From positions 81,419-145,418 of the forward strand of contig NZ_NSKE01000010.1 of NCBI RefSeq assembly GCF_002287075.1: a stretch of DNA of 64,000 bases. Reading direction: 5' to 3'. The notes beneath the pieces were generated by a model that saw only the letters and a program-made list of their open reading frames with translations, was not told the DNA's origin and searched no databases. The stretch is from Fodinibius salipaludis (GTDB lineage Bacteria; Bacteroidota; Rhodothermia; Balneolales; Balneolaceae). Of this stretch, positions 47,411 to 57,749 are shown in pieces (positions within the stretch are counted from its first letter, which is position 1; every line of letters begins with the position of its first letter). Made by a program: the position numbers and the translations under genes.

Positions 47411-48612
47411 GCCTCAACATTCACACTTATGTAATTATTCATATTATCAAGATATTCCACCATTTCACCATGTACTTCAAACCGTAAAATAAATGTACCT
47501 AACGTATCGTGTGATCCATCAAACTTCTGTACAGCATCTCCTTTGTCTACCATAATATTCTGTTCGACAATATTTGGAACTATCTCATCACTGATAACTA
47601 TATTTTCTACAGTTCCAGTTTTACGAGCATGTAAAATATAAGAAGAATAAAATCCCTTTGTATCCACCTGGTTCAAATCAGAACAATCTTTACCCAAGGC
47701 TCCTTCTACAGCATATTTTATAAGATCTATGTCAGTGGCATACCTAATAACTTCCGGAATCAAATTCCCACCGCTTCTCGGGCCAATTTCAATAATATAA
47801 ATTTTGTCATTCTGATCTAAAATAAATTCGATATTCAAACCACCAACCTTCATATCAAGCAGGGACATAATGCGATCAATCTGTTTTCTGGCTCTTTCCT
47901 GAATTACTTTATCCCCAACATAAGGGAAGCTAATACCTACCGGTACGTGGGGATGGCACTCAAAATCATTATGCTGAGTACCAAAACAACTAAAGGCTAA
48001 ATGACCATCCCAAACAAAACCATCTCCATCCATTTGATAGGACCTCTTCTCAATAAACTGCTCTACTACGACCTCATCAGAAAGTGAAAATTCTTTGGCT
48101 TTTGCAAAAAGAACATCAAATTCATCAATGGTTGCCAACTTGCTTACCCCCTTTGAACCTGACGAATCTACCGGCTTAACAATGATATGTTTGAATTTAT
48201 CTAATAGATAATCAGCATACCGTTTTGCTTTATCCCTTTCTTTAAAAGAATCTGATTGAGGAACATTGAAATCATGTTTTCTTAGAAACTCTCTAAACAA
48301 ATCCTTTCGCTGTAGGGTTAAAACAGAACGATACGGATTACCAGGCAACCCTAACTTTTCAGACACATATGCTGCCGTTGGCGCCCCGGGATCAGAGGCA
48401 TAAGATAATATTCCATCGATATTAAGGGCTGATGAAAGTTTTAAAATCTCATCTTTTTTTATTGTACTTACATTATGATACTCATCTGAAAACTCATGTC
48501 CGGGGTTATCCGGCTTGTAATCAGCCGTTATAACATAATATCCAGCCTCTTTCGCATATTTTATAGCCGGCACCTGAAAATGGCTTGCCCCAAGCATTAA
48601 TATCTTCTTCAT
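47404..48612 (-). CDS. ATP-grasp domain enzyme
   Basis: 402 residues. N-terminal preATP-grasp domain KILMLGASHFQVPAIKYAK, then an ATP-grasp fold with HIIVKPVDSSGSKGVSKL (Lys of the glycine-rich loop) and FILDQNDKIYIIEIGPRSGG (Mg-binding Glu and Asn-type end). It would make an amide or ester from ATP, an acid and an amine. It is tied to the DegT aminotransferase gene (start overlaps its stop by 4 bases), which suggests it acylates the amino sugar, perhaps with an amino acid; that is inference. Confidence 0.88.
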   Translation of the reverse strand: MKKILMLGASHFQVPAIKYAKEAGYYVITADYKPDNPGHEFSDEYHNVSTIKKDEILKLSSALNIDGILSYASDPGAPTAAYVSEKLGLPGNPYRSVLTLQRKDLFREFLRKHDFNVPQSDSFKERDKAKRYADYLLDKFKHIIVKPVDSSGSKGVSKLATIDEFDVLFAKAKEFSLSDEVVVEQFIEKRSYQMDGDGFVWDGHLAFSCFGTQHNDFECHPHVPVGISFPYVGDKVIQERARKQIDRIMSLLDMKVGGLNIEFILDQNDKIYIIEIGPRSGGNLIPEVIRYATDIDLIKYAVEGALGKDCSDLNQVDTKGFYSSYILHARKTGTVENIVISDEIVPNIVEQNIMVDKGDAVQKFDGSHDTLGTFILRFEVHGEMVEYLDNMNNYISVNVEAC

Positions 48613-49709
48613 ACAAACTGGAACGTCTTTTTAATCGTAGTTGCAATATTTTGCTGTTGCTCTTCCGTCAAATCATGGTATAACGGCAAACATAAAATCC
48701 GCTGGGATATATCTTTTGACACTTCCACTTTTCTGCTATCTACGTACCCAAGCTCGGAGAGACTGGGGTAAAAATACCTGCGGGGAGCTATCCCAGATTC
48801 TTCTAATGTGTCTTTTACATTAATAGCCACTTTCTCGCTTTCAAATATGGCAGGGTAGTATGAATAGTTAAAATCTACGTTAGAACTAACCGTTAACCCT
48901 TCTATTTTTAAACCACTCAATAGGTTTTGATAATACAACCACTGTTCCTTTCGTCGTTCTATAACTTTTTCTATGTATCGCAAATTAACGATTCCCATTG
49001 CCGCATGGAATTCCGAATTCTTCCCATTAATACCCACTCCTTCAAAGTTACCCGGTCCGGCATGCCCAAAGTTTCGCATGCGCTGCACCTTATGATTAAT
49101 CTCCGCATCGTTGGTAATAATAGCTCCCCCTTCCGTCGTATGAAAGAGCTTGGTTGCATGAAAACTGGCCGTGCTTATATCTCCATAGCTATAAACTGAT
49201 TCTCCTTTATATTCCGTCCCAAAGCAATGGGCTGCATCATAGATAACCTTCAAATTATATCGGTCAGCTATTTCCTGTATGGCATCAATATCACAGGGAT
49301 TACCAAATACATGGGTAGCCAATATCCCGGTCGTTTCATCGGTAATAGCCTCCTCTATCAAATCAGGATCGATATTAAGGGTGTCCGGGTCAATATCTAC
49401 AAATACCGGTTTGCACCCTTCCCACACGATACTGCTGGTGGTAGCCACATAGGAAAAGGGAGTTGTAATAATTTCACCTTTTAACTCCATTACTTTAATA
49501 GCAATCTGCAAAGCGATAGTACCATTGGAAACATAGTTCAGATGGGGTACTCCCAAATATTCTTTAAGCTCCTCTTCCAAACGCTGTACCAACGGACCGT
49601 TATTCGTCAGCCAGTTGCGTTCCCAAACCTCATTTATCAATGCCTCATACTCCTCCCTGGGAGGCAAAAAGGGTTTTGTTACCGGTATTTCTTTTCGATT
49701 TTTGGACAT
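48609..49709 (-). CDS. DegT/DnrJ/EryC1/StrS-type sugar aminotransferase
   Basis: 366 residues. PLP enzyme that aminates a keto-sugar nucleotide. Signatures: FLPPREEYEALINEVWERNWLTNNGP, YVSNGTIALQIA, VIYDAAHCFGTEY, ISTASFHATKLFHTTEGGAII with Lys as the Schiff-base residue, and MRNFGHAG. In context it likely acts on dTDP-4-keto-6-deoxyglucose from RfbA/RfbB, giving a 4- or 3-amino-6-deoxy sugar. Confidence 0.9.
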   Translation of the reverse strand: MSKNRKEIPVTKPFLPPREEYEALINEVWERNWLTNNGPLVQRLEEELKEYLGVPHLNYVSNGTIALQIAIKVMELKGEIITTPFSYVATTSSIVWEGCKPVFVDIDPDTLNIDPDLIEEAITDETTGILATHVFGNPCDIDAIQEIADRYNLKVIYDAAHCFGTEYKGESVYSYGDISTASFHATKLFHTTEGGAIITNDAEINHKVQRMRNFGHAGPGNFEGVGINGKNSEFHAAMGIVNLRYIEKVIERRKEQWLYYQNLLSGLKIEGLTVSSNVDFNYSYYPAIFESEKVAINVKDTLEESGIAPRRYFYPSLSELGYVDSRKVEVSKDISQRILCLPLYHDLTEEQQQNIATTIKKTFQFV

Positions 49710-49722
49710 TTTTAAAATAGTC

Positions 49723-51159
49723 TTAAAACAATTTGGCTACTAAATTTCTTGTATTCTGATACACTTCTCGGTCAAATAATTTTATCAAACAAACATATAA
49801 CACTGTACCAATAACTAAATCAGCTAAAATTACTAATAAATCTATAGAAGGCAACCAGTTGTTCAATACAAAAAGTAATAAGCCTCCCAAAATAGCAATT
49901 AAGACAATCTTGCTAATATCCTTTATTTGCTCAAAAACCCCATAATTAATAAATAATCCACTGTAAAAACTGTTTATTCCATAAGCAATCGTTGCTGTAA
50001 CAGCCCTTAAAATAACCAAAGCCAATACTGAATACTGTACAGCAATTACTATCCCAATCACTCCAATCACCTTTTTAATAATTTCCAGTTTTAAAAAAAG
50101 GTCACCTCTTCCCTTTACTTTTAGGATATTAAGATTATACGCATTTAATGGGTAAAAGAACCCTGACACGCATAACCATTGAAAATAAGGAACTGCAGGC
50201 AACCACTTATCGGTAAGAACAAAACGAAACAGGGGTTCCGCTATAACGATGGCTCCAATCATTACCGGTGCAATTATAAATACTACCTGCCTAATAATTT
50301 TTTTGTAAGCCCTCTTCAAGCGTTTATCATCATCCTGTATTTCCGAAAGTACCGGGAAAGTTACCCGACTTAGAGCTTGAGATATATTTTGGACAGGCAA
50401 CTGTTTAATTTTATTTGCCTGCGTATAAAATCCAACCTGTGCAGTGGAGAAATAGCGCCCGATAACTACCTCATAAATGTTTTTGTAAATAGTATTCAAT
50501 ATACCGGAAGCCATCATCTTTCCGCCAAAATCGAAAAGCTCCTTCACACGTTGCCAATTAAAGACCCAAATCGGCTTCCATTTTGATTGTATCCAAACCT
50601 GAATAGAATAAGCCGTTTGATCTGTCAATTGCTGTATAACAAGACTCCAAACACCAAAGTCCATATAAGCTGCGCCAATTCCTGTAGCCCCACCCAATAA
50701 AGTTGATGGCAGCTTGGCGATCATTAGCTTTTTAAATTGAACCTCTTTTGTCAGCTTGGCAATCTGGACCATTGCAAAAGCAGCAATAATGAACTTCAAT
50801 CCCAGCACCCGGATGAGTTCAATGAGAATAAGCTCTCCATAAAATGAAGCAATTAACGGTGCTGTTACGTACAATATTCCATAAATAACAACACTGACAA
50901 TAAGGTTTATGTAGAAGACCGAAGAAAAATCAACTTCATCGGCTTCCTTTTTCTGGATAAGCGCTTGTCCAAACCCACTGTCGGTCAGGCTTTGACTTAC
51001 AGCAATAAAAACAGCCAGCATCCCCATCAGACCGAATGCTTCAGGCGTGAGGATACGTGCCAACACGACAAATATTATCATCTGCATGGCTTGTACACCA
51101 AAGCGCTCACTAAAAGCCCAAACAAATCCGGATAAGGTTTTATCGGTAAGTGATGCCAT
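49723..51159 (-). CDS. Wzx-type lipid-linked glycan flippase (MOP superfamily)
   Basis: 478 residues, about fourteen membrane helices in the polysaccharide-transporter family layout (GFVWAFSERFGVQAMQMIIF and LARILTPEAFGLMGMLAVFI at the start; GFGQALIQKKEADE after helix 2). It is close to the WzxC/TuaB type. It flips the undecaprenyl-PP repeat unit to the periplasm before polymerisation by the Wzy-like protein. Confidence 0.9.
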   Translation of the reverse strand: MASLTDKTLSGFVWAFSERFGVQAMQMIIFVVLARILTPEAFGLMGMLAVFIAVSQSLTDSGFGQALIQKKEADEVDFSSVFYINLIVSVVIYGILYVTAPLIASFYGELILIELIRVLGLKFIIAAFAMVQIAKLTKEVQFKKLMIAKLPSTLLGGATGIGAAYMDFGVWSLVIQQLTDQTAYSIQVWIQSKWKPIWVFNWQRVKELFDFGGKMMASGILNTIYKNIYEVVIGRYFSTAQVGFYTQANKIKQLPVQNISQALSRVTFPVLSEIQDDDKRLKRAYKKIIRQVVFIIAPVMIGAIVIAEPLFRFVLTDKWLPAVPYFQWLCVSGFFYPLNAYNLNILKVKGRGDLFLKLEIIKKVIGVIGIVIAVQYSVLALVILRAVTATIAYGINSFYSGLFINYGVFEQIKDISKIVLIAILGGLLLFVLNNWLPSIDLLVILADLVIGTVLYVCLIKLFDREVYQNTRNLVAKLF

Positions 51160-51265
51160 CCAGATTATCTATCGGTTAAGGTAAAACTATCACAGTATGT
51201 AAAAGAACAGAAATTACACAAGAACAAAAATTTTTGGGCAATAAAAACTAAATACGGACAATACA

Positions 51266-52135
51266 TTAATATTGTGAAACCAATTTTCTAAGATATTCGC
51301 CGTAGCCGCTTTTTTTAAGTTCACCCGCCTTTTGCAGGAGCTCATCTTCAGTCATCCAGCCTTTGCGCCAAGCTACTTCTTCGAGACAAGCAATCTTAAG
51401 TCCTTGTCTCCTTTCAACAATTTCAACAAACTGTGATGCTTCAAGCATCGCATCATGCGTACCGGTATCCAACCATGCATATCCACGTCCCAGCACTTGT
51501 ACATTTAGTTCACCCCATTCCAAGTATTGCTGGTTTACTGAGGTGATTTCCAATTCGCCGCGATCTGATGGCTTTACGTTTTTGGCTATATCAACTACCC
51601 GATTGTCATAAAAATAGAGTCCGGTTACCGCAATATTGCTCTTGGGCTGATCCGGTTTTTCTTCGATACTTACTGCTTTCTTGTTATCATCAATTTCTAC
51701 TACTCCAAATCGTTCAGGGTCACTTACCTGATAGCCAAACACAGTGGAACCTGAAAAATTTTCAACGGTCTTTTCAAGTTTTTTTCGAAAGCCTTGCCCA
51801 AAAAAGATATTATCCCCTAAGATAAGACATACATCCTCATCGCCAATAAAATCTTCACCGATCGTAAAAGCCTGGGCCAAGCCTTTTGGTTCAGGTTGCA
51901 CCGCATAGGTCAATTCAATGCCCCAGTCAGAACCGTCACCTAATAAATTTTTAAAATTATCTTGATCATCGGGAGTTGTAATTATCAATATTTCCCGGAT
52001 CCCTGCCAGCATTAATACCGACAAAGGGTAGTAGATCATCGGCTTATCATATACCGGTGACAGCTGTTTGGAAATAGCTTTTGTTACGGGGTATAACCTT
52101 GTACCCGAGCCTCCTGCGAGGATAATGCCTTTCAT
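51266..52135 (-). CDS. rfbA: Glucose-1-phosphate thymidylyltransferase
   Basis: 289 residues. Cytosolic enzyme that makes dTDP-glucose from glucose-1-P and d[21 protein letters not shown] (1-18) is the nucleotidyltransferase loop, [17 protein letters not shown] follows, and [10 protein letters not shown] carries the Mg-binding Asp. Length and sequence match RfbA/RmlA closely. Neither rfbC nor rfbD is present in the window. Confidence 0.95.
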   Translation of the reverse strand: MKGIILAGGSGTRLYPVTKAISKQLSPVYDKPMIYYPLSVLMLAGIREILIITTPDDQDNFKNLLGDGSDWGIELTYAVQPEPKGLAQAFTIGEDFIGDEDVCLILGDNIFFGQGFRKKLEKTVENFSGSTVFGYQVSDPERFGVVEIDDNKKAVSIEEKPDQPKSNIAVTGLYFYDNRVVDIAKNVKPSDRGELEITSVNQQYLEWGELNVQVLGRGYAWLDTGTHDAMLEASQFVEIVERRQGLKIACLEEVAWRKGWMTEDELLQKAGELKKSGYGEYLRKLVSQY

Positions 52136-52204
52136 ATTATTTTAGTTTTTAATTTAGTTTGAAAAGTACTTCGATATTGGGTGCTCATCTAATAATAGTC
52201 ATAA

Positions 52205-52255
52205 AGTCAAAGGTCGCAGGTCTAAAGTCGACTTTCGACATTCAGACCTTTGACT
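52205..52255 (+). repeat. Hairpin between rfbA and rfbB
   Basis: AGTCAAAGGTC (52205-52215) pairs perfectly with GACCTTTGACT (52245-52255), with the palindrome AAAGTCGACTTT at the centre. It shares words with the other intergenic repeats and may also slow transcription, but no T-run follows on the minus strand. Confidence 0.7.
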
Positions 52256-52257
52256 AT

Positions 52258-53310
52258 TTAAGTTGTGCCTAACCTTTCCAAATCATAGTTGTTGCTTGTC
52301 ACCGTTTCACACCAATCAATATTATCTAAATACCACTGAATGGTTTTCTTAATGCCACTTTCAAAGGTCTCTTTAGGCTTCCAACTAAGTTCGTTTTTAA
52401 TTTTGGAAGCATCAATAGCGTACCGAAAATCATGGCCCGGACGATCCGTAACAAAAGAAATTTGTTCTTCATATCTCCCATCATTTTTGGGCTGTAACTC
52501 ACCCAGGATAGCACAGATTGTTTTTACAACTTCAATATTCTTTTTCTCATTGTGCCCGCCAATATTATAGGTTTCTCCGACTACTCCTTCTTGCAATACT
52601 TTACATAAAGCCCGTGCATGATCATCCACATAGAGCCAATCGCGAACATTTTCTCCCGTTCCATAAACTGGGATATCTTCTCCTTGCAGAGCTTTTAAAA
52701 TTACTACCGGGATTAACTTTTCCGGGAATTGATACGGTCCGTAGTTATTCGAACAATTAGTTATTAAAACAGGAAAATCGTACGTATGATACCAAGCCCG
52801 GACTAAGTGATCGGATGAGGCCTTACTGGCTGAATAAGGAGATCGGGGATCATACGGGGTTGTTTCTTTAAAGAAACCATCTTCTCCAAGTTCTCCGTAG
52901 ACCTCATCAGTAGAAACATGCAGAAAACGAAACTGCTCCTTTTTCTGCTCAGTTAACCCTTCGAAATACTCTTTGGCAATTTCAAGCAGATTGTGAGTAC
53001 CCACAATATTCGTTCGAATAAACTCCGCCGAACCGTCAATAGAACGGTCAACATGTGATTCCGCTGCCAAATGCATTACGGCATCGGGCTTATACTTTTG
53101 AAAGACATTTTTCATTACATCTGTATCACAAATATCTGTCTCGTCAAAATGATATCGAGGAGAATGATCAATCTCCTGCAGATTTTCTAAGTGTCCAGCA
53201 TAGGTAAGCTTATCTATATTAACAACGGTATTAGCAGTTTCAGTAATTAAATATCGAATGAGAGCAGATCCAATAAAGCCTGCCCCTCCCGTTACCAGAA
53301 TCGTTTTCAC
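52258..53310 (-). CDS. rfbB: dTDP-glucose 4,6-dehydratase
   Basis: 350 residues, extended SDR. Converts dTDP-glucose to dTDP-4-keto-6-deoxyglucose with bound [18 protein letters not shown] (7-21), [17 protein letters not shown], the catalytic YSASKAS motif and [21 protein letters not shown] match RmlB. Its start overlaps the gmd stop by 4 bases. Confidence 0.95.
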   Translation of the reverse strand: MKTILVTGGAGFIGSALIRYLITETANTVVNIDKLTYAGHLENLQEIDHSPRYHFDETDICDTDVMKNVFQKYKPDAVMHLAAESHVDRSIDGSAEFIRTNIVGTHNLLEIAKEYFEGLTEQKKEQFRFLHVSTDEVYGELGEDGFFKETTPYDPRSPYSASKASSDHLVRAWYHTYDFPVLITNCSNNYGPYQFPEKLIPVVILKALQGEDIPVYGTGENVRDWLYVDDHARALCKVLQEGVVGETYNIGGHNEKKNIEVVKTICAILGELQPKNDGRYEEQISFVTDRPGHDFRYAIDASKIKNELSWKPKETFESGIKKTIQWYLDNIDWCETVTSNNYDLERLGTT

Positions 53311-54434
53311 TGTATTTTCTCCTTATTTATAATTTTTTCTAAGTCTTTTTCCACCATTTCCTTAACCAAATCATCAATAGAATATTCAAACTCCCATTCT
53401 AATTGTTGTTTAGCTTTTGAAGCATCTCCCAGAAGTATCTCCACTTCTGTAGGACGAAAATACTGGGGATCAACTTCGATTATTGTTTCACCGGAATTTA
53501 ATATTAAGTCGTTGAATGGTTGAGATGTGGAGTCTTTAAATTGTTCTTCATCAATGGAGTCAATAATACCTTTTTCGTTAACCCCCTCTCCTTTCCATTC
53601 GAGTTCGATGCCAAGATGACTAAACGCCATTTCGCAAAACTCTCTAACTTTTGTGGTCTTACCAGTCGCTAAAACAAAGTCTTCAGGTTCTTCCTGCTGC
53701 AACATGAGCCACATACCACGTACGTAGTCTTTGGCATGCCCCCAGTCGCGTTTGGCATCAAGGTTTCCTAAAAATAATTTCTTCTGTTGTCCTGTAGCAA
53801 TACGTACCGCAGCACGGGTAATCTTTCGGGTTACAAAGGTTTCTCCCCTCCGTGGTGATTCGTGGTTAAATAGGATTCCGTTTACTGCAAACATATCGTA
53901 TGCTTCACGGTAGTTTCTACATATCCAATAAGCATACAACTTGGCTGCTGCATAAGGCGATCGCGGGTAAAAGGGGGTATCCTCATTTTGCGGCATTTCC
54001 TGTACCTTACCATACAGTTCGGAGGTTGATGCCTGATAAAATTTGGTTTTGTTTTCCATGCCTAAAATTCGAATAGCTTCCAGCATTCGAAGCACCCCCA
54101 TCCCATCAACATCGGTGGTGTATTCCGGGGATTCAAAGGATACTCCCACGTGGCTTTGGGCGGCCAGATTATATACTTCATCAGGCTGGGTTTCCTGGAT
54201 AATCCGGGTAAGATTGGAAGAATCGGTCATATCCCCGTAGTGCAAATAAAACGGTAGCCCTTCGTAGTGCGGGTCGTGATATAAGTGATCCACTCGATCT
54301 GTTTTGATCAAACTTGCACGTCTTTTAATCCCATGGACTTCATATCCTTTGTCAAGTAGTAGTTCTGCAAGATATGAACCATCCTGTCCAGTTACTCCTG
54401 TTATTAATGCTGTTTTTTGTTTTGATGCACTCAC
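53307..54434 (-). CDS. gmd: GDP-mannose 4,6-dehydratase
   Basis: 375 residues, extended SDR. Converts GDP-mannose to GDP-4-keto-6-deoxymannose. [19 protein letters not shown] (13-31), [20 protein letters not shown], the catalytic [11 protein letters not shown], and [19 protein letters not shown] are diagnostic. With the fcl product (55341) it gives GDP-L-fucose. The two genes are split by an S23-like gene and a structured repeat, although in most loci they are adjacent. Confidence 0.95.
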   Translation of the reverse strand: MSASKQKTALITGVTGQDGSYLAELLLDKGYEVHGIKRRASLIKTDRVDHLYHDPHYEGLPFYLHYGDMTDSSNLTRIIQETQPDEVYNLAAQSHVGVSFESPEYTTDVDGMGVLRMLEAIRILGMENKTKFYQASTSELYGKVQEMPQNEDTPFYPRSPYAAAKLYAYWICRNYREAYDMFAVNGILFNHESPRRGETFVTRKITRAAVRIATGQQKKLFLGNLDAKRDWGHAKDYVRGMWLMLQQEEPEDFVLATGKTTKVREFCEMAFSHLGIELEWKGEGVNEKGIIDSIDEEQFKDSTSQPFNDLILNSGETIIEVDPQYFRPTEVEILLGDASKAKQQLEWEFEYSIDDLVKEMVEKDLEKIINKEKIQ

Positions 54435-54557
54435 GTTGTGTTTTATTTGGTAGTTAATTACTTATTGCTTGAATTTTATTGGATTCTTCTGTCATAATGT
54501 TGAATCGTTGAAGTGTTGAGTTGTTTAGGTTTTTCAAAGTTTAACCAGTTCAACAAC

Positions 54558-54920
54558 TCAATAATTGTCCGTTGCCTTATGCAGCCTATTGATCATCGAA
54601 GTCACATGTTCTATTTCACTTCTTAGTTCTTTATATACTTCTTCAGACAGAAAATCCAGATCCTTACTTATTATTAATTGATTTAATATCTCGACTGCTG
54701 AACTATACGCCATTATATAAAACCGAGCCTGGTCCTTGTTTGAAGTTCTCGAAGAACCTTCTGCCAAATTTGAACTCACAGAAATCGAAGCTCTTCTCAG
54801 CTGAGTGACAAGACCAAACTTTTCTGTTGGTGGGAATTCAGAGGTGATTTGATAAATCTTCACCGTAAAATCTTTTGACTTCTGCCACACATCCAATTTC
54901 TCAAAACTAAACTTTCCCAT
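54558..54920 (-). CDS. Four-helix-bundle protein (S23/IVP family), copy 2
   Basis: 120 residues with the core LVTQLRRASISVSSNLAEGS. It sits between gmd and fcl and is flanked upstream by a structured repeat (55060-55237). Its place inside an otherwise continuous pathway suggests later insertion together with repeats. Function unknown. Confidence 0.9.
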   Translation of the reverse strand: MGKFSFEKLDVWQKSKDFTVKIYQITSEFPPTEKFGLVTQLRRASISVSSNLAEGSSRTSNKDQARFYIMAYSSAVEILNQLIISKDLDFLSEEVYKELRSEIEHVTSMINRLHKATDNY

Positions 54921-55340
54921 ATCCTCAACATTTCAACGGTTAAACACCTCAACAACTCAACTATTCTATGCTCGTCAAACAGAAATTTCTCCGTTTTTAT
55001 TTTGTCACATTCAATAATTTTGATTAACAGTTCTTACCTATTTTACGATTTAAATTGGACATAAGAATTTTGAGCAGAGGCTAAAAGATACGTTTATGCA
55101 TTTTATACCGATGATCAACTTTTAGCTATTTCCATTAGAATAAGGTTCATTAAAATGCATGTATCTGATGGCCGAAGCCGAATTCAAAATTCTAAGTCTT
55201 GATCTTTTCGTCACTTTTGTATCAAGACAAAAGTGACACTACAAATCTTTAAAAGAACAAATTTCGGAGGAGTCATCCCCCATTGCCCCCTTCGACTGCA
55301 CCTACTGCTTTTCAGTCTGAAAGCACCGTAAGGGGGACAC
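54921..55340 (+). other. Intergenic region with structured element E2
   Basis: No gene. E2 occupies 55060-55237. The rest is AT-rich, ending in a GC-hairpin-type fragment near 55265-55340 (GGAGTCATCCCCCATTGCCC and CCGTAAGGGGGAC). Confidence 0.6.
55060..55237 (+). repeat. Structured element E2
   Basis: Outer stem AGAATTTTGA (55064-55073) with TCAAAATTCT (55184-55193), perfect. Inner stem AGATAC plus ATGCATTTTA (55086-55105, with four extra bases between) pairs with 55151-55166. TACCG follows the 5' arm and GGTTCATT precedes the 3' arm. Tail hairpin GTCACTTTTGT / ACAAAAGTGAC (55210-55220 with 55227-55237), loop ATCAAG, complementary to CTTGAT at 55198-55203. No head-to-head partner is seen. 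Confidence 0.85.
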
Positions 55341-56300
55341 TTAAGATTCAATATCTACTTCCTTAATCTCATCCAAATTCTCTAAAAACCATTCATACGT
55401 AGCTCGTATACCATCTTCCATCTCAATATTATACGTCCACCCCGCCTCAGTCATACGACTGACGTCCATCAGCTTTCGGGGCGTACCGTCCGGTTTTGAG
55501 GTATCCCAGTTTATGTCTCCTTCATGTCCTACTATCTCCTGGACTAAAAGTGCTAATCCCTTTATGGAAATATCTTTCCCGGTACCTACATTATACAGAT
55601 CGTATTCCATTTCATTATTGAGGGTAAAGAACACCGCATCAGCCACATCATTTACATGCAGGAATTCGCGTCTGGGAGAACCAGTACCCCATAAAGGTAC
55701 AGGCGCATGCCCATTTTCCTTAGCCTCATGAAATTTACGGATCATTGCCGGCAGAACGTGTGAGGTTTCCAAGTCAAAATTGTCGTTTGGACCATATAAG
55801 TTAGTCGGCATCAGCGACACGTAATCGTGATCGTATTGCCTTCGCAGGGCATCTACCATTTTTACCCCCGCAATCTTAGCAATGGCATACCACTGGTTCG
55901 TCGGTTCCAGCGAACCGGTAAGCAACGAATCTTCACTCATCGGTTGCTCCGCATGCTTGGGGTAGATACAGGAACTGCCCAGAAATATCAGTTTATCAAC
56001 CTCTTGCTCATGGGTAGAGGATATAATATTATTTTGTATTTCCAGATTTTCATAGAGGAACTGCCACGGATACTCCTTATTGGCCATGATTCCACCTACC
56101 CGGGCTGCGGCATCTATGACTATGTCTGGCTTTTCTTGGTCAAAGAAACCCTGTACCGCTTGCTGATTACGAAGATCAAGATCAGAGCTCGTTCTATAGA
56201 CAAGGTTTTCATATCCCTCATTTTTCAGCTTACGCTTTACGGCCGAACCCACCATACCCCGATGTCCGGCAATATAAATTTTAGAATCTTTAGTTATCAT
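55341..56300 (-). CDS. fcl: GDP-L-fucose synthase
   Basis: 319 residues, extended SDR. Epimerises and reduces GDP-4-keto-6-deoxymannose to GDP-L-fucose with NADPH. GHRGMVGSAVKRKL (13-26), FLGSSCIYPK, catalytic YAIAKIAGVKM, and NLYGPNDNFDLETSHVLPA are diagnostic (also called wcaG). The partner gene gmd is 0.9 kb downstream. Confidence 0.95.
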   Translation of the reverse strand: MITKDSKIYIAGHRGMVGSAVKRKLKNEGYENLVYRTSSDLDLRNQQAVQGFFDQEKPDIVIDAAARVGGIMANKEYPWQFLYENLEIQNNIISSTHEQEVDKLIFLGSSCIYPKHAEQPMSEDSLLTGSLEPTNQWYAIAKIAGVKMVDALRRQYDHDYVSLMPTNLYGPNDNFDLETSHVLPAMIRKFHEAKENGHAPVPLWGTGSPRREFLHVNDVADAVFFTLNNEMEYDLYNVGTGKDISIKGLALLVQEIVGHEGDINWDTSKPDGTPRKLMDVSRMTEAGWTYNIEMEDGIRATYEWFLENLDEIKEVDIES

Positions 56301-56393
56301 CTCGAAGCTTTAATTTTTAAAAAGGAGATTCTGAAACAAGTTCAGAATGACACACTACCGATTAATCTCTTTTGCATAAAATTTGAACACTTC

Positions 56394-57605
56394 TTACTTA
56401 AATCTAACCTTCTCTTGCTTCCACCAACTACTAACCAGCACCCAACCCAGGCTGATGATACCTCCCAGCATTCCGGAGACAATTAGAATCAACAGTCCCG
56501 AAGTATTATCCTCCAACGGTACGCTCACCGGTTGCAATACCGAAAGCACCGGGGTTTCTTCTTGCAAATCCAGTTTCGCCTGTTCCTCTCGCTGGGAAAG
56601 GGAGTTGTAGAGATTAAACGTCAAGTCGTACCGTGACTGCAGTTCCTGCTCGCGGCTCTGTGCCTTGGCCGTCGCCAGGTTCAGGTTGCTGTCTCGAAAT
56701 TCTGCCAACTGTTGTTGGGCTTCCTCAAATCGTTTCCGAACCTCCTCAACCTGTTCTCGGACAAACTCCAAATTTTGGCGTGCTTTCTGCGTCCGGTATT
56801 CCTTTACACTCTCTTTAAGGAGGTTAATACCAACCCGTCCGATTTCTGCCGCCGCCTGTGGGTCGGGAAATTCTGACGTCAACGTTAAAATACCGGTTTC
56901 CTGGTCCACCGATATGGATAGTCGTTCCCTCAGTATTTTTACCGTTTCCATCTGCTCTCTGTTCAACTTCAATACCGAATCACGATCCACCTTTTTAGGC
57001 AGGGGGGATACATCCTGTTCTTCTGCCTTAAAAAGCCCGATAATCTGTCCGGGCAAACCAATGGTAAACTGCCTCGCATATCCCAAAACTGAGGGGGAAT
57101 GAATCCCGCTAAAAAAGTCATGTACCGTAGCCGTGGTATCGTACTCCGAGAAATAGACTTCAGTATTCATTAGCTCCACCTGGTAGGGCAAACTTTGTAC
57201 AATATTCGGGTAGAGCTGCGGGGGTATAGAACCTTCTTGTCCACCACTCAATTGACTGCCACTGATACCCAACATACCCCCGTACTGCTGCAGCAACCCG
57301 CTTGCCCCGCTTTGGGCTGATTGTGTTTCGGGCATAAGCGTGGCTTCGGTAGAATATTCTTTGGGGCTGAATAGGGCGATGAGTAGTCCCAATACTAAAA
57401 AAGCCCCGGTAATTTTTACAATTTTTTCGCGGGCGTCCCAGAAGGTCTGCGCCAGCTCGATAAGGTCGATTTCGTCTTCTTCTATGGGCTGGTAGCCGTA
57501 TTCGGGAGGGGCGCCGTAATAACCTTGAGGGGGAGGGGTGTGTGGCTGGTGCCCTTTCTGGGGTTTGGGGTCGTGATGGTCGCTATGTGGATTTTCGTTG
57601 CTCAG
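56394..57605 (-). CDS. Wzz-type polysaccharide chain-length/export regulator, apparent CTG start
   Basis: 403 residues if it begins at the CTG at 57603-57605; the in-frame TTG at 57392 would cut off the first membrane helix. The frame is open from the TAA at 57618-57620 and holds no ATG before it. N-terminus: SNENPHSDHHDP, a P/Y-rich stretch, then IDLIELAQTFWDAREK and membrane helix 1 (about 61-80). A coiled coil covers about 210-330, and helix 2 (SGLLILIVSGMLGGIISLG) lies near the C-terminus. No kinase domain. It is the first gene of the EPS locus. A sequencing or assembly change of an ATG is also possible. Confidence 0.8.
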   Translation of the reverse strand: MSNENPHSDHHDPKPQKGHQPHTPPPQGYYGAPPEYGYQPIEEDEIDLIELAQTFWDAREKIVKITGAFLVLGLLIALFSPKEYSTEATLMPETQSAQSGASGLLQQYGGMLGISGSQLSGGQEGSIPPQLYPNIVQSLPYQVELMNTEVYFSEYDTTATVHDFFSGIHSPSVLGYARQFTIGLPGQIIGLFKAEEQDVSPLPKKVDRDSVLKLNREQMETVKILRERLSISVDQETGILTLTSEFPDPQAAAEIGRVGINLLKESVKEYRTQKARQNLEFVREQVEEVRKRFEEAQQQLAEFRDSNLNLATAKAQSREQELQSRYDLTFNLYNSLSQREEQAKLDLQEETPVLSVLQPVSVPLEDNTSGLLILIVSGMLGGIISLGWVLVSSWWKQEKVRFK

Positions 57606-57749
57606 CTTTGTTCTATATTAGTAATTTGTATTCTAATTTCTGATAAGTAAAACGTGATTCGATTGTATACTTGTTGAAGGTTGAAGGTTAAAAGTTGAAG
57701 GTTAACCTGCAACGTTCAACATGTAACCTGTAACAGGGGTTTTACCTCT

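Noticed and set aside
56394..57605. Wzc-type tyrosine kinase fused to the Wzz domain
   Set aside because: The protein ends shortly after its second membrane helix; no Walker motifs or tyrosine cluster follow in this or the next frame.
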